Assembly: GCA_002403155.1 (NCBI GenBank)
Contig: DHHF01000012.1
Coordinates: 1-46,987 of the forward strand
Length of the DNA: 46,987 nucleotides
Direction: 5' to 3'
Source of the DNA: Sulfurovum sp. UBA4779
GTDB lineage: Bacteria > Campylobacterota > Campylobacteria > Campylobacterales > Sulfurovaceae
In this document: piece by piece, positions 1-7,684 of the stretch
Layout of the letters: every line of letters starts with the position of its first letter
Numbering within the stretch: position 1 is the first letter of the stretch
The notes under the pieces: model-generated
What the model saw: only the letters and a program-made list of their open reading frames with translations
Databases searched by the model: none
Told to the model about the DNA's origin: nothing
Program-made: the position numbers and the translations under genes

Positions 1-48
1 GCCTAATTTAACTCCGCGGTTGACAATTTACTCAACATAGTTGAATAT

Positions 49-1122
49 TTGATCATATCAGACAGACTAAGCGGTTCTTTATGGCTTGAATATACGACTG
101 AGCTGCTGCAAAAGGCTGTCGATGAGGTAATAGGAAGTGATTTGCAAAACGCCATCAATATTGATGAAAGGCATATGGACAGTTATGATTTGGATGATGA
201 GTTTTTGAATGCTTCAGAAGCAAATCTCGCCTATGCCAATGCACAAGTTGCCAGACTTATCGAAAATTATTTGCTGGAAAATCCGACGCAAGAAATAATA
301 AAAATCTATCGGGGTATCGCAACCCCTACTTATACGATGATCAATAATATTATTATCAAAGAGTCTTATGGGGAGGATTCGGTTTTCAATGATATAGAAG
401 CATTTCAAACATATATCAACGCTTCACTTTTTTATGAGATGATTGACAACAATTCAACTCACTTACATCTACATCCATATCTTACACTAGGAGAGCCTTC
501 AGGTCTCTTTGAAGAGATCAGGCTTGATCTGAAAAATATGTATGTCAACTACCTTGAAGATTCTTTTATGGACTGTGTATATGATTATTTTTATGATCTA
601 AGCGATCAGGATTTTGATGACATCATCATTGGATGCCAAAGCCACAGATGCAATATAAAACTTGACAAAAGCTACTTTGACAAAAAGTATGAAATACTTG
701 ATCTAAGTTTCCTATATCGCGACATCGTCAATGACTATTATCTGCTCATGGAACAATATCGCTCTTTTTCAGAAATATGTGAACAAGTCAATAAGAAAGA
801 TGCTGCAAATCTCGGGCTGGAGATATTGCAAAAGACCTATCAATCAGATATAAATATGCTTAATTTTGAGTTGATACTTTCTAAAACAGAAAATAGAGAG
901 TCTGTCGATACATCGCATCTTCAGATAGACCTATTGGAATTTAAAGCCAAAGAAGAGTATCTAATTACTACATATCTTTCTCTCAAAGCCCTTGTAGCCA
1001 AAGAGTACCATGCTAATATTTTAAGTATTATCACCGAAGACGATAAAAAGTTTCATTTTGGAACCGGCATTCACTCTATAGGCATGATGCAAGACTACAT
1101 GGAGCAACATGATAGAGTATAA
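49..1122 (+). CDS. Hypothetical protein, possibly 5'-truncated
   Basis: I do not recognise this 357-residue protein. It is acidic, rich in Asp, Glu, Tyr and Ile, and predicted mostly helical; I see no signal peptide, membrane segment or catalytic motif. The frame is open back to a TAA at 4-6, but the only start candidate near the beginning is TTG at 49, with no ribosome binding site. The first in-frame ATG is at about residue 43. The gene may therefore start weakly at TTG, start internally, or be the 3' part of a longer gene broken upstream. It overlaps the next ORF by 14 bases, which suggests translational coupling. The neighbourhood (Fic, LRR protein, IS remnant) is accessory DNA. Confidence 0.5.
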   Translation: MIISDRLSGSLWLEYTTELLQKAVDEVIGSDLQNAINIDERHMDSYDLDDEFLNASEANLAYANAQVARLIENYLLENPTQEIIKIYRGIATPTYTMINNIIIKESYGEDSVFNDIEAFQTYINASLFYEMIDNNSTHLHLHPYLTLGEPSGLFEEIRLDLKNMYVNYLEDSFMDCVYDYFYDLSDQDFDDIIIGCQSHRCNIKLDKSYFDKKYEILDLSFLYRDIVNDYYLLMEQYRSFSEICEQVNKKDAANLGLEILQKTYQSDINMLNFELILSKTENRESVDTSHLQIDLLEFKAKEEYLITTYLSLKALVAKEYHANILSIITEDDKKFHFGTGIHSIGMMQDYMEQHDRV

Positions 1123-1312
1123 TGATTTCAAATTAAAACTCATAGAAAAAATGGACGGCGATCTTGATCTTGCCAGTGAAGACTTAATGTTCATTTTTAA
1201 TGTAGGAACTGATGAAGAAGCCCAAAAGATATGCGATATTATCATTCAGGTCAATCAGGTGCTAAAAGATACAAAAGTGCCAAAGCTGCCGGATGGAATG
1301 ACCATAAGATAG
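1109..1312 (+). CDS. Small hypothetical protein
   Basis: This 67-residue acidic protein is not recognised. It begins with ATG inside the last codons of the preceding ORF, in another frame, as expected for a coupled pair. The sequence is soluble in character, with an Asp/Glu-rich N-terminal half and a short C-terminal tail (VPKLPDGMTIR). There is no cysteine-rich or DNA-binding motif. It may be the small partner of the upstream protein; no function is proposed. Confidence 0.5.
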   Translation: MIEYNDFKLKLIEKMDGDLDLASEDLMFIFNVGTDEEAQKICDIIIQVNQVLKDTKVPKLPDGMTIR

Positions 1313-1393
1313 CCCGACAAATACCCGGACTAAGCTACACTCTGCCAAACATGAGATAAAATAGACAAATTTACAATTCATCAGGGAAATGCG

Positions 1394-2470
1394 ATGTTTG
1401 ACAGCAACCAACCTTACAACGATCTGCCTCTATTGCCTCCCGAAACCGAGCTTGAAACAAAAGCCATTCTCAAAGAGGCGATAGCCGCTTCAAGGGCAGT
1501 GGCAGACCTGAGAGGAAAAGCGCAGCAGATCCCGAACCAGCGCATGATGATCGACTCCATCGTATTGCAGGAAGCGCGAATGTCAAGTGAGATCGAAAAC
1601 ATCGTTACCACCAATGACGAACTCTACCGTGCCGCTGCGGATATGGATGGTCTTTTTGACAGCCACACCAAAGAAGTCCTGCGCTACAGACAGGCTATCT
1701 GGCATGGGTACGAACAGATCAAAAAACGCCCTTTAACCGTCAATCTTTTTGTTGAGATCGTGCGGATCATCAAACAGATCGATCTGGATGTACGCAAGAC
1801 TACCGGGACTAAACTTTCCGGTCCAAGCGGAGAGATAGTCTATACGCCGCCCGAAGGGGAACAGATCATTCGACAAAAGCTTGCAAACCTTGAAAGTTTC
1901 ATCTATGGAGAAGACGACCTTGATCCACTGGTCAAACTGGCGGTGATGCACTATCAGTTTGAAGCTATTCATCCATTTGCAGACGGCAACGGACGTACGG
2001 GAAGGATACTAAACATACTTTTTCTTGTGGAGAAAGGCCTTCTGGATATGCCTGTATTGTTTCTTTCGCGGTATATTCTTGAAAACAAAGGCGATTACTA
2101 CGATGGGCTTCGCAAAGTTACAGAAGAGCATCGTTGGGAAGAGTGGATCATGTACATACTGAAAGGGATAGAGATAACCGCGAAACAAACCTCTGCTCAG
2201 ATAGATGCCATCCTGAATCTCATGGAAAGCGTTAAAGATGAGATGCGGGAGAAAGCTGAAAAGATATACAGTAAAGAGTTGCTTGAGATGATCTTTATGC
2301 ATCCTTACTGCAAGATCAAATTTTTGGAACAAGCCGGCATCGCCAAACGTCAGACCGCTTCGAACTATCTGCAAACGCTATCTGACATCGGAGTGTTGAG
2401 AGCCGAGAAAATCGGTCGGGAAAACTACTATATCAACGACCCGCTGCTCAACATACTAATGGGTCGGTAA
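1394..2470 (+). CDS. Fic family protein (class II, self-inhibited)
   Basis: Fic-domain enzymes transfer AMP, or another phosphate-containing group, from a nucleotide to Ser/Thr/Tyr of a target protein. The catalytic loop HPFADGNGRTGR is at residues 193-204, with the essential His193 and the anion-hole Gly/Asn/Arg residues all present. Upstream, residues 64-69 (SSEIEN) match the inhibitory helix pattern [S/T]xxxE[G/N], which makes this a class II Fic whose Glu68 should block productive ATP binding. The C-terminal 70 residues look like a winged helix-turn-helix (residues ~290-358), common in this family and suggesting DNA binding. Length (358 aa) is normal. The ATG at 1394 follows an AGGGAA site. 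A tandem palindrome lies just downstream. No obvious cognate antitoxin gene is adjacent. Confidence 0.9.
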   Translation: MFDSNQPYNDLPLLPPETELETKAILKEAIAASRAVADLRGKAQQIPNQRMMIDSIVLQEARMSSEIENIVTTNDELYRAAADMDGLFDSHTKEVLRYRQAIWHGYEQIKKRPLTVNLFVEIVRIIKQIDLDVRKTTGTKLSGPSGEIVYTPPEGEQIIRQKLANLESFIYGEDDLDPLVKLAVMHYQFEAIHPFADGNGRTGRILNILFLVEKGLLDMPVLFLSRYILENKGDYYDGLRKVTEEHRWEEWIMYILKGIEITAKQTSAQIDAILNLMESVKDEMREKAEKIYSKELLEMIFMHPYCKIKFLEQAGIAKRQTASNYLQTLSDIGVLRAEKIGRENYYINDPLLNILMGR

Positions 2471-2483
2471 TATGGTTATGTAA

Positions 2484-2548
2484 TCGACACATCAAAAAAA
2501 CGTGTCGAAAAAATGCAAAAAAATCGACATATCATGAAAACGTGTCGA
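2484..2548. promoter_or_regulatory. Tandem palindromic repeats, candidate operator
   Basis: Two copies of an inverted repeat lie between the fic-like gene and the LRR gene with a 40-bp period. The first has arms TCGACAC (2484-2490) and GTGTCGA (2502-2508). The second has TCGACAT (2524-2530) and GTGTCGA (2542-2548). Both have an 11-base A-rich spacer ending AAAAC. The regular phasing and conserved spacer argue for a protein-binding site. The nearest DNA-binding candidate is the winged-helix tail of the Fic protein. The hairpins could also weaken read-through, but no T-run follows them. The regulatory role is inferred. Confidence 0.5.
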
Positions 2549-2594
2549 TAGAATAAACAGGTTTAACTATCAAATAAAAAAAAGGGGAAATACA

Positions 2595-4199
2595 ATGCTG
2601 CCGGGGACAACCATCATCAAACAATGTTCAGAGTGTTCTGGATACATCACACAAGAGACCATCGTTTCAGGCAATACTATCGGAGCCGTCATCTGGACGG
2701 ACGGCAAGATGGAAGCGCCTATGCTGCCACAGGAAGACTACTTCGTCAAATGCCCGTACTGTCATGTGCTTGCGTGGATAGACGATTTTGAGGAGATCGA
2801 CAGCATAGAACCTCATGAGTTCATAGAGGAGCGATACCCGGAGGCAAAAGCGTATCTGCTGCCGGAGTTTGAAGAGTATATCGGCTATGTTGATCGGACA
2901 GGCTGCACAAGGGAAGAAGAAGCCTACCTGCGCCAAAAGGCATGGCAGCAAGGCAACGACCCAAGAAGATACAAAAGAGAAAAGAAACCGCTTAGCCAAC
3001 AGGAGCAGGACAACCTTTGGGCGCTTTTTCGCCTTTTGAATGTCACCGGGGAGGCAAACGACCGTCTCATGAATGCAGAGATACTAAGAGAACTCGGAGA
3101 CTTCAGCGGTGCTATGATGATACTCGAAACCATCGATGAACCTCGAATATCTGGAGCAGTGGAAAGCATCAAAGCCCTTATAAAAGAGAGAAATCCTTTT
3201 GTAGAAAACCTCGATCCCGAAAGCAGAAAATACTCTGACATTCTCTTTAGACGGTTTGAAACCGCACTCAATACGCTTCAGTCAGCTATGGAAGAAAACG
3301 GCGATGGCGATGCGTATCTTGACAGTTTCGGTACGCTTTATGAAACAGCATATTCTTTGTATCTATCACAGCGTGAAAGAGATTATGGCGAGAAAGAGAA
3401 GGAGGAGCATGGTGAGTTTATCGAAGCATTATCTGCCCTTGGAGAACAGTTGGACAAAGACGGCATGATGGATAGGTATGGCGATCTTGTCGATAAGGTG
3501 ATTGAGCTGTCCGCAGAGTTTACGATCATTGATGCGGAACGCTCCTGGGCTCAGACAGAAATGCGCCTGTGGGCATGGGCGGACAAATACCGTATACCGC
3601 CAAGTCAACTCCCAAGAGACAGAGACGCCCTTATAGCGTTGACGGAGTTGAGCCTGTTCCCTCAGGATATTATCACGCCGATGACGGATGTAAACGAACT
3701 CATAGAAATGGCGGAGAGCGAAGAAGAGGAGCTTCCCTTCTCCCTGCCGCCGGAGCTGTTTGAGCTTACGCAGTTGGAGAAACTCGAAGTATCTTTGATG
3801 GGGCTTACCCATTTGCCCGAAGAGATAGAAAAACTTCAAAACCTTACCGAACTGAGACTGCCGTTCAATCAGCTTGAGACCATCCCTTCGGCCGTAGGCA
3901 AGCTTGAGCATCTTGCAACCCTTGAGCTTAAAATGAATCGGCTCAAAGAGATACCTGTCACCCTTGTATGGCTTGATAAGCTAACCCATCTTGACATCAT
4001 AGACAATCCGCTTATCTTAACCCGGGCGCAGGCAGCTTGGCTTGAAGAAATCGCCCAGGATGGTTGTGAAGTACTGTGGGACAAAGAAAGATGCACTGTA
4101 CTTGATGACGATGAAGAAGACAACGAGGATGATGTTCGGAACTTTATAGAGATGATGGGCGGGGAAGAGGCGTTTTTGGAAGCCATCAAAAAGCTATAA
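2595..4199 (+). CDS. Zinc-ribbon/leucine-rich-repeat protein
   Basis: This is a 534-residue cytoplasmic-looking protein. The N-terminus has two paired cysteines, CSEC (11-14) and CPYC (53-56), which look like a zinc ribbon. The middle (~100-370) is helical and acidic, without a recognised domain. Residues ~390-470 form three to four leucine-rich repeats of the LxxLPxxIxxLxxLxxLxLxxNxLxxIP type. The tail is very acidic. The ATG follows an AAGGGGAAA ribosome binding site. LRR units usually bind protein, so a role in recognition is plausible, but no enzymatic domain is seen and I assign no function. It lies downstream of the fic-like gene and the palindromic repeats and may be co-regulated with fic. 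Confidence 0.75.
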   Translation: MLPGTTIIKQCSECSGYITQETIVSGNTIGAVIWTDGKMEAPMLPQEDYFVKCPYCHVLAWIDDFEEIDSIEPHEFIEERYPEAKAYLLPEFEEYIGYVDRTGCTREEEAYLRQKAWQQGNDPRRYKREKKPLSQQEQDNLWALFRLLNVTGEANDRLMNAEILRELGDFSGAMMILETIDEPRISGAVESIKALIKERNPFVENLDPESRKYSDILFRRFETALNTLQSAMEENGDGDAYLDSFGTLYETAYSLYLSQRERDYGEKEKEEHGEFIEALSALGEQLDKDGMMDRYGDLVDKVIELSAEFTIIDAERSWAQTEMRLWAWADKYRIPPSQLPRDRDALIALTELSLFPQDIITPMTDVNELIEMAESEEEELPFSLPPELFELTQLEKLEVSLMGLTHLPEEIEKLQNLTELRLPFNQLETIPSAVGKLEHLATLELKMNRLKEIPVTLVWLDKLTHLDIIDNPLILTRAQAAWLEEIAQDGCEVLWDKERCTVLDDDEEDNEDDVRNFIEMMGGEEAFLEAIKKL

Positions 4200-4223
4200 C
4201 ATCAAAAAGTTCATAGCAAAGAT

Positions 4224-4252
4224 TTTTTACGGTAACTTTTACGGTAACTTTT
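4224..4252. repeat. ACGGTAAC short tandem repeat, left of IS remnant
   Basis: The unit TTTTACGGTAAC occurs twice in tandem with a 12-base period. A related copy (4841-4864) lies on the other side of the IS30-like remnant, matching at 21 of 24 positions in the same orientation. The repeats lie 101 bp and 25 bp outside the IS ends, so they are not its target-site duplication. They could mark an older duplicated segment. Confidence 0.5.
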
Positions 4253-4350
4253 AATAGTTCCAATTTAAATCCCTAAAATACGTTAAGTTCGGAGTATCTC
4301 ATCGCACCATCTTATACTTCAATACAATCTAACAAAATCTAAAATATCTT

Positions 4351-4815
4351 ACGCCAATTCTAATCACTAATGCAATTCCACTTCAATCAAGCAGCTAAAA
4401 CTTTAGCAAATTCTGTAAAAAATACTTCATATGGTGTTCTGTAGCCGAGTACTTTTCTAGGTCTGTGGTTTAGCTTGTCCTGTATGGTAATGATTTCTTC
4501 CTTAGATACTTGCGTAAAGTCTGTTTTCTTTGGCAGATATTGCCTGATCAGTCCATTGGTGTGTTCATTCAATCCTCTCTCCCATGAGGAATACGGATGT
4601 GCGAAGTAGAAGCCTGCATCCAGTACCTGGGATACTTTTTTGTGGTAGGTAAACTCTTTACCGTTGTCGCTGGTAATGGTTTTGGTCACAGGCTTAAGAG
4701 GCAGCAGCATCTCAAGTAGAGCACTTGTAACTTCTTTTGCTTGTTTGGATCCCATCGATTACCCCTCTCTTTCACGTTATCTCTCAGAAATTGCACTTAT
4801 TGTTTGAATTGGCGT
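4351..4815 (-). mobile_element. Internally deleted IS30-family element
   Basis: Both ends are present. The outer 10 bases are a perfect inverted repeat (ACGCCAATTC at 4351-4360, and its complement at 4806-4815). Homology continues inward to a conserved TGCAATT block about 20 bases in from each end. Between them, only the 3' third of an IS30-type transposase remains on the minus strand. The element is 465 bp; intact IS30 relatives are roughly 1-1.2 kb. This is an internal deletion with ends retained, like a MITE, which a full-length copy elsewhere could mobilise in trans. No target-site duplication is visible (flanks CTT and TGC), so the insertion is old or rearranged. Confidence 0.75.
4387..4755 (-). 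pseudogene. IS30-family transposase, C-terminal fragment
   Basis: The 122-residue open frame corresponds to the C-terminal part of an IS30 transposase (normally ~320-380 aa). It keeps the second and third acidic residues of the DDE site: Asp30 in TSDNGKEF and Glu64 in ERGLNEHTNG. The typical tail follows (LNHRPRKVLGYRTPYEVF). The first catalytic Asp and the N-terminal helix-turn-helix domains are missing. An in-frame TAA lies two codons upstream of the apparent ATG. It cannot be an active transposase. Confidence 0.85.
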
Positions 4816-4840
4816 TGCTTTAAATTAAATCAAGTCTGAT

Positions 4841-4864
4841 CTTACGGTAATTTTTACGGCAACT
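4841..4864. repeat. ACGGTAA repeat, right of IS remnant
   Basis: This is the partner of the repeat at 4224-4252: two ACGG(T/C)AA units separated by a T-run, in direct orientation, with three mismatches in 24 bases. It lies 25 bp outside the right end of the IS30-like remnant. Confidence 0.45.
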
Positions 4865-4961
4865 GATTAAAAAATTACGACTCTTGGCATGTGTTTAGAG
4901 ATGATTTCTTATCAAAAATAATAGTATAATAATTTTATTATTCCAATTTTAGGATGGAAAT

Positions 4962-5375
4962 ATGGATAGGACGTTTATTTTATTTGTAGTGGTGGGGTTA
5001 GGGTTTATTTATTTTATAACTTCTTTTATAGGCGAGATACAAAAAGAAGATGATAAATTTAGCAACACCGAATATGCACTGAAGCATAAACATGACAAAT
5101 ACTACAGTTTGGATAGTATAGGGAGAGATATTTTGATACTCTCGGATACAGATGAAAAAACACAAATAGAAGTATGGCAAAATAGCAAATTAAAAAAAGA
5201 ATTTTTAAATCTTTTTCCGGATTTTGATGCAATGAAACGTTTTGTAAATGAAAGAACCAGGGGGGAAGCATTTCAGCAAAAATTTTTGAAGATCATCGAA
5301 GAAACGGAAAGCCAATTTTTTGCAGGCACATTAAATGCAGAGCAAGCCAAGCAAACGCTTGACTCACTCAAGTGA
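4962..5375 (+). CDS. Small single-pass membrane protein, unknown
   Basis: This 137-residue protein has an N-terminal hydrophobic helix (residues ~5-24, starting FILFVVVGLGF) and a charged, mostly helical remainder, so it is probably anchored in the inner membrane. Asp/Glu/Lys dominate the soluble part, which ends in a predicted amphipathic helix. I recognise no domain. A good promoter lies upstream (TATAAT at 4925-4930), and the ATG follows an AGGATGGA site. It is monocistronic and convergent with the OmpA-like gene. Confidence 0.7.
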   Translation: MDRTFILFVVVGLGFIYFITSFIGEIQKEDDKFSNTEYALKHKHDKYYSLDSIGRDILILSDTDEKTQIEVWQNSKLKKEFLNLFPDFDAMKRFVNERTRGEAFQQKFLKIIEETESQFFAGTLNAEQAKQTLDSLK

Positions 5376-5405
5376 TTTTTTATAGAGCGGCAGCGTTTTT
5401 GCTAG

Positions 5406-6119
5406 CTATTGGTAGCAAGGGTCGCTCATCTTATTTCTATCTGCATACAAATAAACCTCTACACGTCTGTTGAGAGCTCTATTTTCTGCAGTATCGTTTG
5501 GTGCAATAGGTTTATTGTAAGAGCATCCTTTGGTATAAGGACGGCCGTTCACTGCAAGTATATTGGATACGCTGGATGCTCTTCTTTCTGAAAGTCTTTG
5601 GTTGTACTCATAGCTTCCTTGGTTATCAGTGAAGCCTGCAACTCCTACGACTGTTTGCGGATAATTTTGTAAAAGCTGTGCTACTTTGTTTACTTTATAA
5701 CGTGCGCCTGACTGCAGCGTTGATGAATCAGTAGCAAACATCATGCGGTCTCTAAACATGATTTTTACGTAATCTCTTGTTTTGGAAACAATAATATCTC
5801 TTTGCGGATCAAGTACAGCGAGCGGATCATTATCTACGCCTGTTCCTAATGCACGAGCAATTTCATTGGCTTGTTGATCTAGGCTGTATCCGATTGCACC
5901 GCCGGCAGCCGCACCCAAAAGACCTCCGATCAGGGCTCTTTGTCCTTTATGATGTCCTTTGGTATTGTATCCTATCAGTGCACCTGTCAGTGCGCCGGCT
6001 GCCGCCCCCGTTTTGGTTCTGTCATAACTGGTATCTTGTACCAATCCAGGTTGATTATAGCATCCTCCTAGCATAAATGCCGCCAGGGTAGAGGCAATCG
6101 CTGGTTTTAATAATTTCAT
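5406..6119 (-). CDS. OmpA-family lipoprotein with glycine zipper
   Basis: This is an outer-membrane lipoprotein that should bind peptidoglycan. The N-terminus is a lipoprotein signal ending at the lipobox LGGC. Residues ~35-85 form a glycine zipper (IGYNTKGH...GGLLGAAAGGAIG). The C-terminal half is an OmpA-like domain: FATDSSTL start, GFTDNQGS, YNQRLSERRA and NRRVEVYL, the blocks that contact diaminopimelate. Length (237 aa) is usual. The adjacent upstream gene encodes only the signal and zipper part, so the pair looks like a duplication. Confidence 0.9.
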   Translation of the reverse strand: MKLLKPAIASTLAAFMLGGCYNQPGLVQDTSYDRTKTGAAAGALTGALIGYNTKGHHKGQRALIGGLLGAAAGGAIGYSLDQQANEIARALGTGVDNDPLAVLDPQRDIIVSKTRDYVKIMFRDRMMFATDSSTLQSGARYKVNKVAQLLQNYPQTVVGVAGFTDNQGSYEYNQRLSERRASSVSNILAVNGRPYTKGCSYNKPIAPNDTAENRALNRRVEVYLYADRNKMSDPCYQ

Positions 6120-6153
6120 ATTTTTCTCCTTTTAAAATATACAGGGTTTAAAA

Positions 6154-6432
6154 TTATTCCCATCCGCCGGTTTCTACCGGTTCAGGATTTTGTGTGTCGA
6201 CCGCATGGCCTATCGCCCCGCCCGCGGCTGCACCCAAAAGGCCGCCTATTACGGCACGTTTGCCCCTATCGTGTCCTTTGGTATTGTACCCGATCACAGA
6301 ACCGGCTATGGCACCTGTTACTGCACCCGTTTGGGTTGCATTGCTTGGAACTGCTTCTTGCCCCGTACACCCGTTCAATCCGGCGATACATATACTTCCA
6401 GCCAGCATAAATTTTACTACTTTAAGCTTCAT
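6154..6432 (-). CDS. Glycine-zipper lipoprotein
   Basis: This 92-residue lipoprotein has a signal peptide with lipobox LNGC. Its glycine-zipper segment is nearly identical to that of the neighbouring OmpA-like gene (shared IGYNTKGH and GGLLGAAAGGAIG). It ends shortly after the zipper, so it has no peptidoglycan-binding domain. It lies 34 bp upstream of the OmpA-like gene on the same strand and is probably co-transcribed. Small glycine-zipper lipoproteins of this kind are thought to support envelope integrity; the exact role here is unknown. Confidence 0.85.
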   Translation of the reverse strand: MKLKVVKFMLAGSICIAGLNGCTGQEAVPSNATQTGAVTGAIAGSVIGYNTKGHDRGKRAVIGGLLGAAAGGAIGHAVDTQNPEPVETGGWE

Positions 6433-6496
6433 TTTTTCTCCTGCGTTACTCTTAAAATATTAATCAATTATAGCATAGAAATGTGTGAAAATCGTG

Positions 6497-7684
6497 TCAC
6501 TTTTTTGAAGATATTATTTTTTCATGCCATTCAAAAAGGGTTTTTTCAAAGCCTATTTGTTTTGTATGATAGAAGCGTTTAGGCTGCATGAGATAATTTT
6601 GCTTCACCCATCCTCCGAATTCATGAGGATAAAGATAGGATTTTGAATGGGTTTTGAGATGGGGAGGGACAGGCATCATCTCTTTTTCTTTTAGGTCTTG
6701 AAGCGCGTCATTGATGGCCGTATAAGCTGTATTTGATTTTGGACAAGAGGCAAGATAGATAACCAATTGAGAAAGGGTTATTCGCGCTTCCGGATAACCG
6801 ATGTGTTTTACAATATTTAGCGCCGAACTGGCAAGATTGAGGGCATTGGGGTTTGCATTGCCTATATCTTCGCTTGCCAAAATGGCTAAACGCCGTGCGA
6901 TAAATTCTGCAGGTTCGCCCCCGTCTACCAGCCTGGAAAGATAATAAATGGCGGCATCAATATCGCTTCCGCGTATGCTTTTTATCATGGCTGAAGTAAG
7001 TTCATAGTGGTTTTCGTTTTCCGAGCTTCCTGCCTGCAGGGGATGGGGCCTTATTTGTTTGAGTACCTCAAGCGTGACCGGTATCTCGATCATACATGCG
7101 CTCTCCAGCAGATTGAGCATGGCCCTAGCATCTCCTGCACTTGAGAGAATGAGATAATTTTTTGCCTCTTCTTCTATCAAGATATGTTCTGAGGCTAATA
7201 TTTTTTCAAGATAGGTTGCCATCTCTTCCTTATTTAAAGGCTTAAGTTCAACAAGATGAGAGCGCGAGCGCATCGCAGCAGTAAGGGAATAGTAAGGATT
7301 TTCGGTGGATGCCCCGATAATCAGAGCGCTTTGATTTTCCATGAAGGGCAGAAGCACCTCTTGCTGGTTTTTGCTTAAACGATGCACCTCATCGATAAAA
7401 ATAAGCGGTTTTTGCAGTGCATATTCGTATTCTTTTAAAATTTGACGTACCTGTTCTATTTTGAGAGTTGTTGCATTCATTTCGTAAAACGGTTTTTCCA
7501 GTTTTGCTGCAATGATGCGCGCAAGTGTTGTTTTGCCTGAGCCCGGAGGGCCATAAAAAAAAGTATGTAAAAGCGCATTTGCCTCAATCAGTTTTCTTAG
7601 GGGGGAAGAGGGGTGCACCAGGTGCGACTGGCCTACCAATTCATCCAATGTTTTAGGGCGGTATTTGAGTGCAAAATTTATCAA
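6497..7684 (-). CDS. rarA: Replication-associated recombination protein RarA (MgsA)
   Basis: RarA is a clamp-loader-like AAA+ ATPase that acts at stalled replication forks. Visible motifs: Walker A GPPGSGKT (45-52), Walker B LIFIDEVHR (94-102), sensor-1 region STENP (~126-130) followed by an RSR arginine-finger region, and the C-terminal MgsA tetramerisation part (PPHLKTHSKSYLYPHEFGGW). Length (395 aa) fits E. coli RarA closely. The start overlaps the stop of rluB by 4 bases (ATGA), so it is translationally coupled as the last gene of the ksgA-rnj-kdsD-rluB-rarA operon. Confidence 0.93.
   Translation of the reverse strand: MINFALKYRPKTLDELVGQSHLVHPSSPLRKLIEANALLHTFFYGPPGSGKTTLARIIAAKLEKPFYEMNATTLKIEQVRQILKEYEYALQKPLIFIDEVHRLSKNQQEVLLPFMENQSALIIGASTENPYYSLTAAMRSRSHLVELKPLNKEEMATYLEKILASEHILIEEEAKNYLILSSAGDARAMLNLLESACMIEIPVTLEVLKQIRPHPLQAGSSENENHYELTSAMIKSIRGSDIDAAIYYLSRLVDGGEPAEFIARRLAILASEDIGNANPNALNLASSALNIVKHIGYPEARITLSQLVIYLASCPKSNTAYTAINDALQDLKEKEMMPVPPHLKTHSKSYLYPHEFGGWVKQNYLMQPKRFYHTKQIGFEKTLFEWHEKIISSKK

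Noticed and set aside
2484..2548. Start of a CRISPR array
   Set aside because: Only two copies, with short arms and a 40-bp period whose spacer DNA is itself similar; no cas genes anywhere in the window.
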